DNA of 8,693 nucleotides from Rhodoferax sp. (GTDB lineage Bacteria > Pseudomonadota > Gammaproteobacteria > Burkholderiales > Burkholderiaceae_C): NCBI GenBank assembly GCA_028711355.1, contig JAQTSL010000143.1:1-8693 (forward strand). The letters run 5' to 3'. This document shows positions 1 through 6,035 of this stretch, one piece after another. The first letter of the stretch is position 1. Each line of letters starts with the position of its first letter. The position numbers and the translations under genes were made by a program. The notes under the pieces were generated by a model. That model was not told the DNA's origin. It ran no database searches and worked only from the letters and a program-made list of their open reading frames with translations.

Positions 1-1155
1 AAACCGGCGGTCTATTTTGGCGGCAAGTTCCGCATCATCGACTTTGCGCTGTCGAACTGCCTGAATTCGGGCATCCGGCGCATGGCAGTGGTGACCCAGT
101 ACAAATCGCATTCGCTGATGCGCCATATGCAGCGCGGCTGGAGTTTTCTGCGCGCCGAGCTCAATGAGATGGTGGACCTGCTGCCGGCCCAACAACGCGT
201 GGGCGAAGAGCACTGGTACCGCGGAACGGCCGACGCCATTTTTCAGAACCTGGACATCATCCGCTCCAGCCACCCGCAATACATCGTGATCCTGGCCGGT
301 GACCATGTCTATAAGATGGATTATTCGATCATGCTCAAGGACCATGTCACGCGTGGCGCGGGATGTACCGTGGGTTGCATCGAAGTACCGCGTGCCGAGG
401 CGTCGGCCTTTGGCGTGATGGCGGTCGATGACCAGCGCCAGATCACTGCCTTTGTAGAGAAGCCCGCTGACCCACCCCCCATGCCGGGCAACGATGCGGC
501 ATCACTGGCCAGCATGGGTATTTACATCTTCAACGCTGACTATCTGTACCGCCTGCTGGAACAAGACCTGGCCAACCCCGCGTCAGAGCACGACTTTGGC
601 AAGAACGTGATTCCGCGCGTTGTGGACGAGGGTTGTGCGTTGGCACACCCATTTGGCTTGTCTTGTGTCTCGCGCGTCAAGGGCATTGAGCCGTATTGGC
701 GCGATGTGGGCACCATTGATGCGTTCTGGTCGGCCAACCTGGATTTGGCCTCGACCGTGCCCGAACTCGACATTTACGACACCGAATGGCCGATCTGGAC
801 CTATCAGCGCCAATTGCCGCCGGCCAAATTTGTGCCGGACAAAGACGGTAACAACGGCGTTTATGTCAACACGGTTGTATCGGGCGGCTGCATCGTTTCG
901 GGTTCCTTTGTCGGGCATTCGGTATTTTTCTCAGAGGTACGGGTGCATTCGGACTGCCACATCAAAGAGGCGGTGGTGTTGCCAAATGTGACCATTCATC
1001 GTCATTGCCGCTTGCGCAAGGTGGTGATTGACCGCGGTTGCATCATCCCGGAAGGTCTGGTGGTGGGCGAGGATGCAGTGCTGGATGCCGAGCGTTTTGA
1101 GCGCAGCGAAGGCGGGGTGGTGTTGATCACGCGCGATATGCTCAACAAGCTTTGA
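1..1155 (+). CDS. glgC: Glucose-1-phosphate adenylyltransferase (ADP-glucose pyrophosphorylase), 5'-truncated by window edge
   Basis: Makes ADP-glucose from glucose-1-phosphate and ATP, the committed step of bacterial glycogen synthesis in the cytosol. The frame is open from base 1 and reads KPAVYFGGKFRIIDFALSNC, so the first Met inside the window (base 82) is not the start. About 41 N-terminal residues are missing compared with E. coli GlgC. The 384 visible residues align with the E. coli protein from memory without gaps through the catalytic domain. Visible residues 73 (Tyr in HWYRGTADA), 101 (Asp in AGDHVYK) and 154 (Lys in FVEKPADPP) correspond to E. coli Tyr114, Asp142 and the glucose-1-phosphate-binding Lys195. 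The C-terminal part (about residue 280 on) is the left-handed beta-helix domain, ending in RSEGGVVLITRDMLNKL. At the effector-site position matching E. coli His46 there is Tyr (visible residue 5). It is first in an apparent operon with glgA and malQ. Confidence 0.97.
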   Translation, partial: KPAVYFGGKFRIIDFALSNCLNSGIRRMAVVTQYKSHSLMRHMQRGWSFLRAELNEMVDLLPAQQRVGEEHWYRGTADAIFQNLDIIRSSHPQYIVILAGDHVYKMDYSIMLKDHVTRGAGCTVGCIEVPRAEASAFGVMAVDDQRQITAFVEKPADPPPMPGNDAASLASMGIYIFNADYLYRLLEQDLANPASEHDFGKNVIPRVVDEGCALAHPFGLSCVSRVKGIEPYWRDVGTIDAFWSANLDLASTVPELDIYDTEWPIWTYQRQLPPAKFVPDKDGNNGVYVNTVVSGGCIVSGSFVGHSVFFSEVRVHSDCHIKEAVVLPNVTIHRHCRLRKVVIDRGCIIPEGLVVGEDAVLDAERFERSEGGVVLITRDMLNKL

Positions 1156-1170
1156 GGCGGGGATTTTTAA

Positions 1171-2619
1171 ATGAATGTATTGCAAGTCAGTGCCGAAATC
1201 TTCCCACTGCTCAAGACCGGCGGCCTGGCCGACGTGGCCGGCGCCCTGCCGCAGGCGCTCAACGCCGCTGGCTGCGAGGTGCGCGTGTTGCTGCCAGGCT
1301 TTGCGCCGATCCTGGCCGACCTGCAGGGCGCCAAGTTACTGACAACATTGCACGCCCCCTGGGGTGAGATGGTTGCGCTGCGCCAGGGGCGGCTGACCAG
1401 TCTGGGCTTGCAGGCCTATGTGATCGACGTGCCCACGCTGTACCACCGCGCGGGCTCACCTTACGCAGATGAGCAGGGACAGCCGTTTACCGACAACGAT
1501 CGGCGCTTTGCCCTGCTGGGCTGGGTCGCGGCCCGACTAACGGCTGGGCTGGACAGCGCTTGGCAGCCGCGTGTGGTGCACAGCCACGACTGGCACGCCG
1601 CGCTGGCCGGCGCCTACCTGGCGTACCTGCCGCCACAACGCCAGCGCGTAGCCAGCGTCTATACCGTGCACAACTTGGCGTACCAGGGCCTGTTTGCGCC
1701 ACGACACTTTTTTGAATTGGGCTTGCCAGCTTCAGCCTTTGCGGTCGATGGGCTGGAGTTTCACGGCCAGCTCTCATTCATGAAAGCCGGCCTGTATTAC
1801 GCCGACCACATCACGACGGTGAGCCCGACCTACGCGCGCGAAATCCAGACACCTGAGCAGGGTTGCGGGCTGGACGGCTTGTTGCGCACCCGCGCGGCCG
1901 ACCTGTCGGGCATCCTCAACGGTGTCGATGAAGCGGTCTGGGACCCAGCGCACGACGCGGCGCTGGCGGCACGCTACGACGCACGCAATCCCGAAGGCAA
2001 GAAGCAGTGCAAGGCCGAGCTACAACGACTGCTTGGCCTGAGCGTTGCCGCCGACGCGCCACTGTTTGGCGTGGTCAGTCGGCTGACCGAACAAAAAGGC
2101 CTGCATCTGGTGCTGGGCGTGATCGACGAACTGATCGCCCGTGGCGGCCAACTGGTGGTGTTGGGTGCAGGCGACGCTGCGTTACAGACGGCGTTTGCCG
2201 AACGCGCCAAAGCGCATCCGGCGTCGGTATCGGTTCGGATCGGCTACGACGAGCCTTACGCCCACCAGATTTTTGGCGCGACCGATGTCACGTTGGTGCC
2301 GTCGCGCTTTGAGCCGTGCGGGCTGACGCAGATGTATGGCCTGAAATACGGCAGCCTGCCGCTGGTGCACCGGGTCGGCGGACTGGCCGACACGGTGATG
2401 GACTGTTCGCTGGAAAATCTGGCAGAGGGCAGCGCCAACGGATTTGTTTTCAGCGAATTTGACGTTCCCAGCCTGTCGCGCGCCGTGGCGCGTGCCTTTG
2501 CCCTGTACGACCAGCCTGCGCAGTGGCGCAAGGTGCGCGCGCGTGCCATGCGCCAGCGGTTGGACTGGAGCCAGGCGGCCAGCCAGTACCTGGCGCTGTA
2601 CCAGCGCCTGTGCCATTGA
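1171..2619 (+). CDS. glgA: Glycogen synthase (ADP-glucose type, GT5)
   Basis: Transfers glucose from ADP-glucose to the non-reducing end of an alpha-1,4-glucan. The 482 residues match the usual bacterial length (about 477). The N-terminal Rossmann domain carries the ADP-glucose-binding KTGGLADVAGALPQAL (Lys15, same number as in E. coli), then HSHDWHAAL (about residue 137) and VHNLAYQG (His167). The C-terminal domain carries NGVDEAVWDP, SRLTEQKG (Arg304, Lys309) and the EPCGLTQMYGLKYG block with Glu381 and Cys383. These match E. coli Arg300, Lys305, Glu377 and Cys379 with a constant offset of 4. The start is the ATG at 1171, 15 bp after the glgC stop. The spacer has only a loose GGCGGGG purine run as a ribosome site, which together with the spacing suggests translation in series with glgC. 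Confidence 0.97.
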   Translation: MNVLQVSAEIFPLLKTGGLADVAGALPQALNAAGCEVRVLLPGFAPILADLQGAKLLTTLHAPWGEMVALRQGRLTSLGLQAYVIDVPTLYHRAGSPYADEQGQPFTDNDRRFALLGWVAARLTAGLDSAWQPRVVHSHDWHAALAGAYLAYLPPQRQRVASVYTVHNLAYQGLFAPRHFFELGLPASAFAVDGLEFHGQLSFMKAGLYYADHITTVSPTYAREIQTPEQGCGLDGLLRTRAADLSGILNGVDEAVWDPAHDAALAARYDARNPEGKKQCKAELQRLLGLSVAADAPLFGVVSRLTEQKGLHLVLGVIDELIARGGQLVVLGAGDAALQTAFAERAKAHPASVSVRIGYDEPYAHQIFGATDVTLVPSRFEPCGLTQMYGLKYGSLPLVHRVGGLADTVMDCSLENLAEGSANGFVFSEFDVPSLSRAVARAFALYDQPAQWRKVRARAMRQRLDWSQAASQYLALYQRLCH

Positions 2620-2630
2620 ACCCCAAACCG

Positions 2631-4142
2631 ATGACTAATTCCATACTTGCACAGCGCCGTGCTGGCGTTCTCTTGCACCCGACCTCGCTGCCCGGTCCGT
2701 ACGGCAGTGGCGACCTGGGCCTCAACGCTTATTACTTTGTCGATTGGCTGGACAGCGCCGGCCAGACGCTGTGGCAAACGCTGCCGCTGGGGCCGGCCGG
2801 GCCGGGCTATTCCCCTTACATGGGCAGCTCAACCTTTGCTGGCAACCCGATGCTGGTAGCGCTGGAGCCGCTGGTGGCGCAGGGCTGGCTGGCAAAACCC
2901 GATTTAGCCAGCCCGTTTGATCCGCTGCGGGTGGACTTTGAGCGCGTATTGCCGTGGCGGATGGCGCGTCTGCGTGAGGCTTTTGCCGGCTTTGTAACGG
3001 GTGCCGATGGGTTGCTACGGCACGCCCTGGCCGACTGGACTGCGACACAGCAAGACTGGCTGGACGACTATGCGCTGTTCATGGCGCTGGATCAGGCTTA
3101 TGGTTCGGCGCCGTGGCCACAGTGGCCCTTGCAGCTTGCGCGGCGCGACCCGGCGGCGCTGACTAGCGCACGCCAGACGCACGCCAGCGAGGTGGCGTTC
3201 TGGACCTTTGTGCAGTGGCAGTTTGACGTGCAGTGGCAGGCGCTCAAGGCCTATGCGCACGGCAAGGGTGTGCGGCTGGTCGGTGACCTGCCGATTTTTG
3301 TCGCCCACCCCAGCGCCGACTGCTGGGCCCGGCCCAACCTGTATCGGTTGCAACCCGACGGGATGCCCAGCGTCGTGGCGGGTGTACCCCCCGATTTTTT
3401 CTCGGCTACCGGCCAGCGCTGGGGTAACCCGCTGTACCACTGGGATGCGATGCGCGCCGACGGCTACGCTTGGTGGGTGGCGCGGGTGCAGCGCCAACTG
3501 GCGCTGGCTGACATCATCCGCATCGATCACTTTCGCGGTTTTGCCGATTACTGGGAAATTCCGGCTGACGAACCCACTGCGGTCAAAGGGCGCTGGCTGC
3601 CCGGGCCGGGCATCGCCTTATTTGAAGCACTCCAGCGCACGCTGGGTGACTTGCCAATCATTGCTGAAGACCTGGGTATCATCACGCCAGAGGTGAGCGC
3701 GTTGCGCGAGCGCACCGGTTTTCCGGGAATGCGGGTGCTGGAATTTGCTTTCTCTGGCGATGCGCAGCACCCCTTTCTGCCGCACAACTACGCGCCCAAC
3801 ACGGTGGTTTATACCGGCACCCACGACAACGACACGGTGGTCGGTTGGTGGGCCGGTTGCAACCCGCACGAACGCGCCTTTGCCAAGCATTACCTGCCCT
3901 GCGGCGATGCCGAGGTGCACTGGGCGATGATTCGCGCGGCCTGGATGTCGGTGGCGCGGCTGGCGTTGTGCCAGTTTCAGGACGTGCTGGGGCTAGATGG
4001 CCGGCACCGCATGAACACCCCCGGCTGCATGGGCTGCTGGACTTGGCGGTTTTCCTGGGACTGGGTTGGGCCGCAGGCGGCCAAGCAGCTCGCACAACTC
4101 ACCGCGGCCAGTGGCCGGGTCGGTTTTGAACGACTGGGTTAA
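2631..4142 (+). CDS. malQ: 4-alpha-glucanotransferase, short DPE1-type (GH77)
   Basis: Disproportionates alpha-1,4-glucans by moving maltosyl or longer units between chains, with release of glucose. I chose the ATG at 2631 (MTNSILAQRRAGVLLHPTSL), giving 503 residues. An in-frame ATG at 2523 lies inside glgA, and the extra residues do not fit the family, whose N-terminus normally begins just before GVLLHPTSLPGPYG. The GH77 signatures follow in order: SPYMGSSTFAGNP, GDLPIFVAHPSADCW, nucleophile Asp299 in RIDHFRGF, acid/base Glu346 in IIAEDLGII, and Asp399 in YTGTHDNDT. The 47- and 53-residue spacings are close to those of the Thermus enzyme. It lacks the long N-terminal region of E. coli MalQ (about 690 residues). 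The gap to glgA is only 11 bp, with no clear Shine-Dalgarno. The stop overlaps that of the convergent gene. Confidence 0.95.
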   Translation: MTNSILAQRRAGVLLHPTSLPGPYGSGDLGLNAYYFVDWLDSAGQTLWQTLPLGPAGPGYSPYMGSSTFAGNPMLVALEPLVAQGWLAKPDLASPFDPLRVDFERVLPWRMARLREAFAGFVTGADGLLRHALADWTATQQDWLDDYALFMALDQAYGSAPWPQWPLQLARRDPAALTSARQTHASEVAFWTFVQWQFDVQWQALKAYAHGKGVRLVGDLPIFVAHPSADCWARPNLYRLQPDGMPSVVAGVPPDFFSATGQRWGNPLYHWDAMRADGYAWWVARVQRQLALADIIRIDHFRGFADYWEIPADEPTAVKGRWLPGPGIALFEALQRTLGDLPIIAEDLGIITPEVSALRERTGFPGMRVLEFAFSGDAQHPFLPHNYAPNTVVYTGTHDNDTVVGWWAGCNPHERAFAKHYLPCGDAEVHWAMIRAAWMSVARLALCQFQDVLGLDGRHRMNTPGCMGCWTWRFSWDWVGPQAAKQLAQLTAASGRVGFERLG

Positions 4143-4612
4143 CTTGGTAAGCCTTTTTGACCACCCATTTCGCACACTTCAAAGCTGGTGGTGATGCTGG
4201 CCGTCTGGCCCAGCATGACGCTGGCCGAGGAATATTTGTCGTGGCTCATGGCGATGGCACGCGCCACCGCGGCGGCGGGCACACCGTTACCGGTGACGGT
4301 AAAGTGCATATTGATACGCGTAAATACTTTGGGATCGGTCTCGGCCCGGTCGGCGTCGAGCCTGACAGTGCAACCGCGCACGTCGTGGCGGCCGCGCTTC
4401 AGGATCAGCACCACGTCGTAGGCGCTACAGCCACCGGTACCGGCCAGCAGCAGCTCCAGCGGGCGCGGCGCCAGGTTCAGGCCACCGTTTTCAGGTTTGG
4501 TGGCGTCAGGCGCGCCGTCCATCATCAAGGTGTGGCCGCTGCCGGTTTCAGCGACAAAACCCATGCCCGAGCGCGTGCCCAAAGCGCCGGTCCAATTGAC
4601 TGTGCATTCCAT
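4139..4612 (-). CDS. OsmC/Ohr-superfamily protein, YhfA-like
   Basis: A 157-residue cytosolic protein that resembles E. coli YhfA along its whole length: MECTVNW, the SGHTLMMDG hairpin, then PRPLELLLAGTGGCSAYDVV with the first conserved cysteine (Cys62), followed by KRGRHDV, FTRINMHFTVTG and AVARAIAMSHDKYSSASVML. OsmC and Ohr members reduce organic or lipid hydroperoxides with a Cys pair. The YhfA branch has no firmly known substrate. In YhfA the last block reads KYCS, whereas here it reads KYSS, so the second cysteine is Ser128. Cys3, Cys81 and Cys150 remain but are not at the canonical site. The start at base 4612 is supported by an AGGAG ribosome site 8 nt upstream. The gene runs against malQ, and their stop codons share bases 4140-4141. 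Confidence 0.9.
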   Translation of the reverse strand: MECTVNWTGALGTRSGMGFVAETGSGHTLMMDGAPDATKPENGGLNLAPRPLELLLAGTGGCSAYDVVLILKRGRHDVRGCTVRLDADRAETDPKVFTRINMHFTVTGNGVPAAAVARAIAMSHDKYSSASVMLGQTASITTSFEVCEMGGQKGLPS

Positions 4613-4620
4613 TCAGATCA

Positions 4621-4625
4621 CTCCT
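4621..4625 (-). promoter_or_regulatory. Ribosome binding site of the OsmC-family gene
   Basis: Read on the minus strand this is AGGAG, 8 nt before the ATG at 4612. It is one of only two strong Shine-Dalgarno matches in the window and settles the start of the YhfA-like gene. Confidence 0.75.
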
Positions 4626-4642
4626 GTTATCCAAATCAGCCC

Positions 4643-4670
4643 ATTGTCTGCGCGAAAGCTGACGCTGCAA
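4643..4670 (-). promoter_or_regulatory. Possible sigma-70-like promoter for the OsmC-family gene
   Basis: On the minus strand there is TTGCAG (4670-4665), a 16-nt spacer and GACAAT (4648-4643), about 30 nt upstream of the start codon. Both boxes are imperfect, so this is a candidate only. No operator for a redox regulator is recognisable. Confidence 0.3.
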
Positions 4671-4740
4671 CAGTCACAGGTGAGACTCGGGCGCAAAGAC
4701 TGCCATGCGTAGTTGCGAATGTGGCCGAACCCATCAATCC

Positions 4741-4777
4741 ACCGGACGCTGCGCGATGAAGCCGCGCAGCGTCCGGT
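4741..4777. repeat. Perfect 15-bp inverted repeat with 7-nt loop
   Basis: The arms ACCGGACGCTGCGCG (4741-4755) and its exact reverse complement (4763-4777) enclose the loop ATGAAGC. It lies between two divergently transcribed genes and has no T-run on either side, so it does not look like an ordinary rho-independent terminator. It may be an extragenic repeat element or the core of a larger fold (4724-4794). Confidence 0.85.
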
Positions 4778-4821
4778 CACCTTGAACATTAGACCTCACT
4801 CCCCACTCGCCGGAACAGTGA

Positions 4822-5679
4822 ATGAATCTTGCCGCAAATAACATACCGCGCATTCCCGTCGCGCCGAAATCAATTCAGAAGGGAATTGCTCTGAAGCACC
4901 TGCTTGGGTCAGAGGCGATTGATTGCTTGGCGCACAATATCTCGCATGTGTATCCACGGTTTGATGACGAGTTATTTCGTCGTGTAACGCTGGAAGGGCT
5001 GGAACCGCTTGGTATTCTGGAGCGAGGTCAACATCTGGCGCGGGCGCTTCGTCAGTGTCTGCCTGATAAATACACGACGGCCATAGAGATACTCTTGGCG
5101 TCCCTGACACCACCACTAACCCAAACAGATGATCTTGGACTGGCGGTATTTTTTTACCTGCCTCACGTTTGCTTTGTCGCTGAGTATGGACTTGATCCGA
5201 GAGAAAACGGGGGGCACGATCCGTTTGAGATTTCTATGCTGGCGCAGTATGAACTCACCAAGCGGTTCAGTGCCGAGTTTTCCATACGACCATTCCTGAT
5301 CCAACAACAAGAACGCACGCTTTCGCGGCTGCTTGAATGGACCTCCGATCCAGACCCTCATGTACGGCGACTTTGCTCAGAAGGAACGCGTTCCCGTTTG
5401 CCTTGGGCAATGCGGATTCCAGCCTTTATCGTAAATCCCGACCCCGTGTTTCCCATTCTTGAGTCCCTGAGAAACGATCAATGCCTTTATGTGCGCCGCA
5501 GTGTTGCAAACCACCTGGGCGATATTGCGAAAGATCACCCAGAAGTAGTCTTTGCGACTTGTGAGCGTTGGCTAGTGGAGGCATCTACCGAGGTGAAGTG
5601 GCTTATCCGCCATGCGCTTCGGCATCCTGCCAAAAAGGGGGATACAGTCGCACTGCGCCTCAGAGCCGCCGCTAAATAG
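4822..5679 (+). CDS. alkC: DNA alkylation repair protein, AlkC/AlkD-like HEAT-repeat glycosylase
   Basis: The 285 residues match the AlkC clade of HEAT-like DNA glycosylases, which remove cationic alkylated bases such as 3-methyladenine without base flipping. Clade-typical blocks are YELTKRFSAEFSIRPFL (Glu152), LEWTSDPDPHVRRLCSEG (Trp173, Asp176, Asp178, Arg182-183), SRLPWA (Trp195), then YVRRSVANHLGDIAKDHPEVV (from residue 223) and WLIRHALRHPAKKG. Those acidic, Arg and Trp residues lie where the DNA-binding and catalytic residues of the family are expected; I infer the assignment from motif context. There is no C-terminal Ig-like extension, which some AlkC proteins have. The ATG at 4822 leaves about 20 residues before the usual KGIALKHLL start and has no good ribosome site, so the N-terminus is uncertain. 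Its base composition is visibly lower in GC than the flanking genes. It is read alone, divergent from the OsmC-family gene. Confidence 0.8.
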   Translation: MNLAANNIPRIPVAPKSIQKGIALKHLLGSEAIDCLAHNISHVYPRFDDELFRRVTLEGLEPLGILERGQHLARALRQCLPDKYTTAIEILLASLTPPLTQTDDLGLAVFFYLPHVCFVAEYGLDPRENGGHDPFEISMLAQYELTKRFSAEFSIRPFLIQQQERTLSRLLEWTSDPDPHVRRLCSEGTRSRLPWAMRIPAFIVNPDPVFPILESLRNDQCLYVRRSVANHLGDIAKDHPEVVFATCERWLVEASTEVKWLIRHALRHPAKKGDTVALRLRAAAK

Positions 5680-5727
5680 TTTTATTTGAAAAGGAGCACC
5701 ATCAAACACTTTATTGAACTCGTCACA

Positions 5728-5774
5728 TTTGATAGCTGCTAGCGCTTTTCAAACGGGGGCTGGGGCCGGTTTTG
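5728..5774 (+). repeat. Degenerate copy of a Comamonadaceae intergenic repeat (GATAGCTGCTAGCGCTT)
   Basis: The string GATAGCTGCTAGCGCTT (5731-5747) is one I recall as a frequent intergenic repeat in Comamonadaceae, where it is usually followed by a complementary AAGCGCTAGAGGCC arm. Here the second half appears only as a degraded GGGGCTGGGGCC-like stretch (about 5756-5767). The family link is from memory and the right boundary is approximate. Confidence 0.4.
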
Positions 5775-5864
5775 CTGCAACATCCGTTATAACCAGCAGC
5801 GTTGCGGCAGGGTGATTGGGTCAGGCGACCGGGCTTTCGGGCCAAAGGCGCGCCGTCAATTATT

Positions 5865-5918
5865 TAATCAGTTGGGGACAGAGCAAGCTCACTTCGTGTA
5901 GCCTTGGTCTGTCCCGCA
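5865..5918 (+). repeat. Hairpin repeat element A, copy 1
   Basis: This 54-bp unit is about 87% identical to the unit at 8566-8620 (48 identical columns of 55). It starts TAATCAGTTGGGGACAGAG and ends TCTGTCCCGCA. Outer arms GGGACAGA (5875-5882) and TCTGTCCC (5908-5915) pair perfectly. Inside, GCTCAC (5887-5892) pairs with GTG-T-AGC (5896-5902) around a TTC loop with one bulged T. It encodes nothing itself. An ATG-initiated extension of the ilvA frame begins inside it at 5904, which is one reason to reject that start. Confidence 0.85.
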
Positions 5919-6035
5919 CGCATTAAGCAATTTGACCCAGTCGCCCTGATATGCGTCGTAGATGCCTGGCATCACCTCACTTTGAATCGCACCCCCGATG
6001 TTGACCTGCGCCGGGCGGCTTATCATCGGCAGCCT

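Larger units (their letters stand above)
5680..6035. other. 356-bp intergenic region between alkC and ilvA
   Basis: I see no gene here. The stretch is AT-rich just after alkC. It then holds a degenerate Comamonadaceae-type motif (about 5728-5774), an imperfect inverted repeat GCTGCAAC/GTTGCGGC (5774-5781 and 5801-5808) flanking the 8-bp palindrome GTTATAAC (5786-5793), and hairpin element A copy 1 (5865-5918). The remaining 117 bp before ilvA have no convincing promoter: TTGACC at 6001 is followed by TATCAT at 6021 with only 14 bp between. No threonine/isoleucine-rich leader peptide or attenuator is visible. Confidence 0.6.

Noticed and set aside
2523..2630. 36-residue N-terminal extension of MalQ from the ATG at 2523
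   Set aside because: It lies wholly inside glgA in another frame, and family alignment begins at about 2631.
4157..4759. 200-codon plus-strand open frame over the OsmC-like gene
   Set aside because: It is antisense to a recognisable YhfA-like protein and has low-complexity Ala/Gly/His composition.
5774..5808. GCTGCAAC/GTTGCGGC inverted repeat as a second attC after alkC
   Set aside because: The ends do not match RYYYAAC or GTTRRRY and no inner boxes are visible.
6001..6026. TTGACC and TATCAT as an ilvA promoter
   Set aside because: The 14-bp spacer is too short for a typical sigma-70 promoter, and the -10 box would lie only 9 bp before the start codon.
5904..6035. 44-residue N-terminal extension of IlvA from the ATG at 5904
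   Set aside because: It starts inside hairpin element A, has no family resemblance, and the protein from 6036 already has the full expected length.
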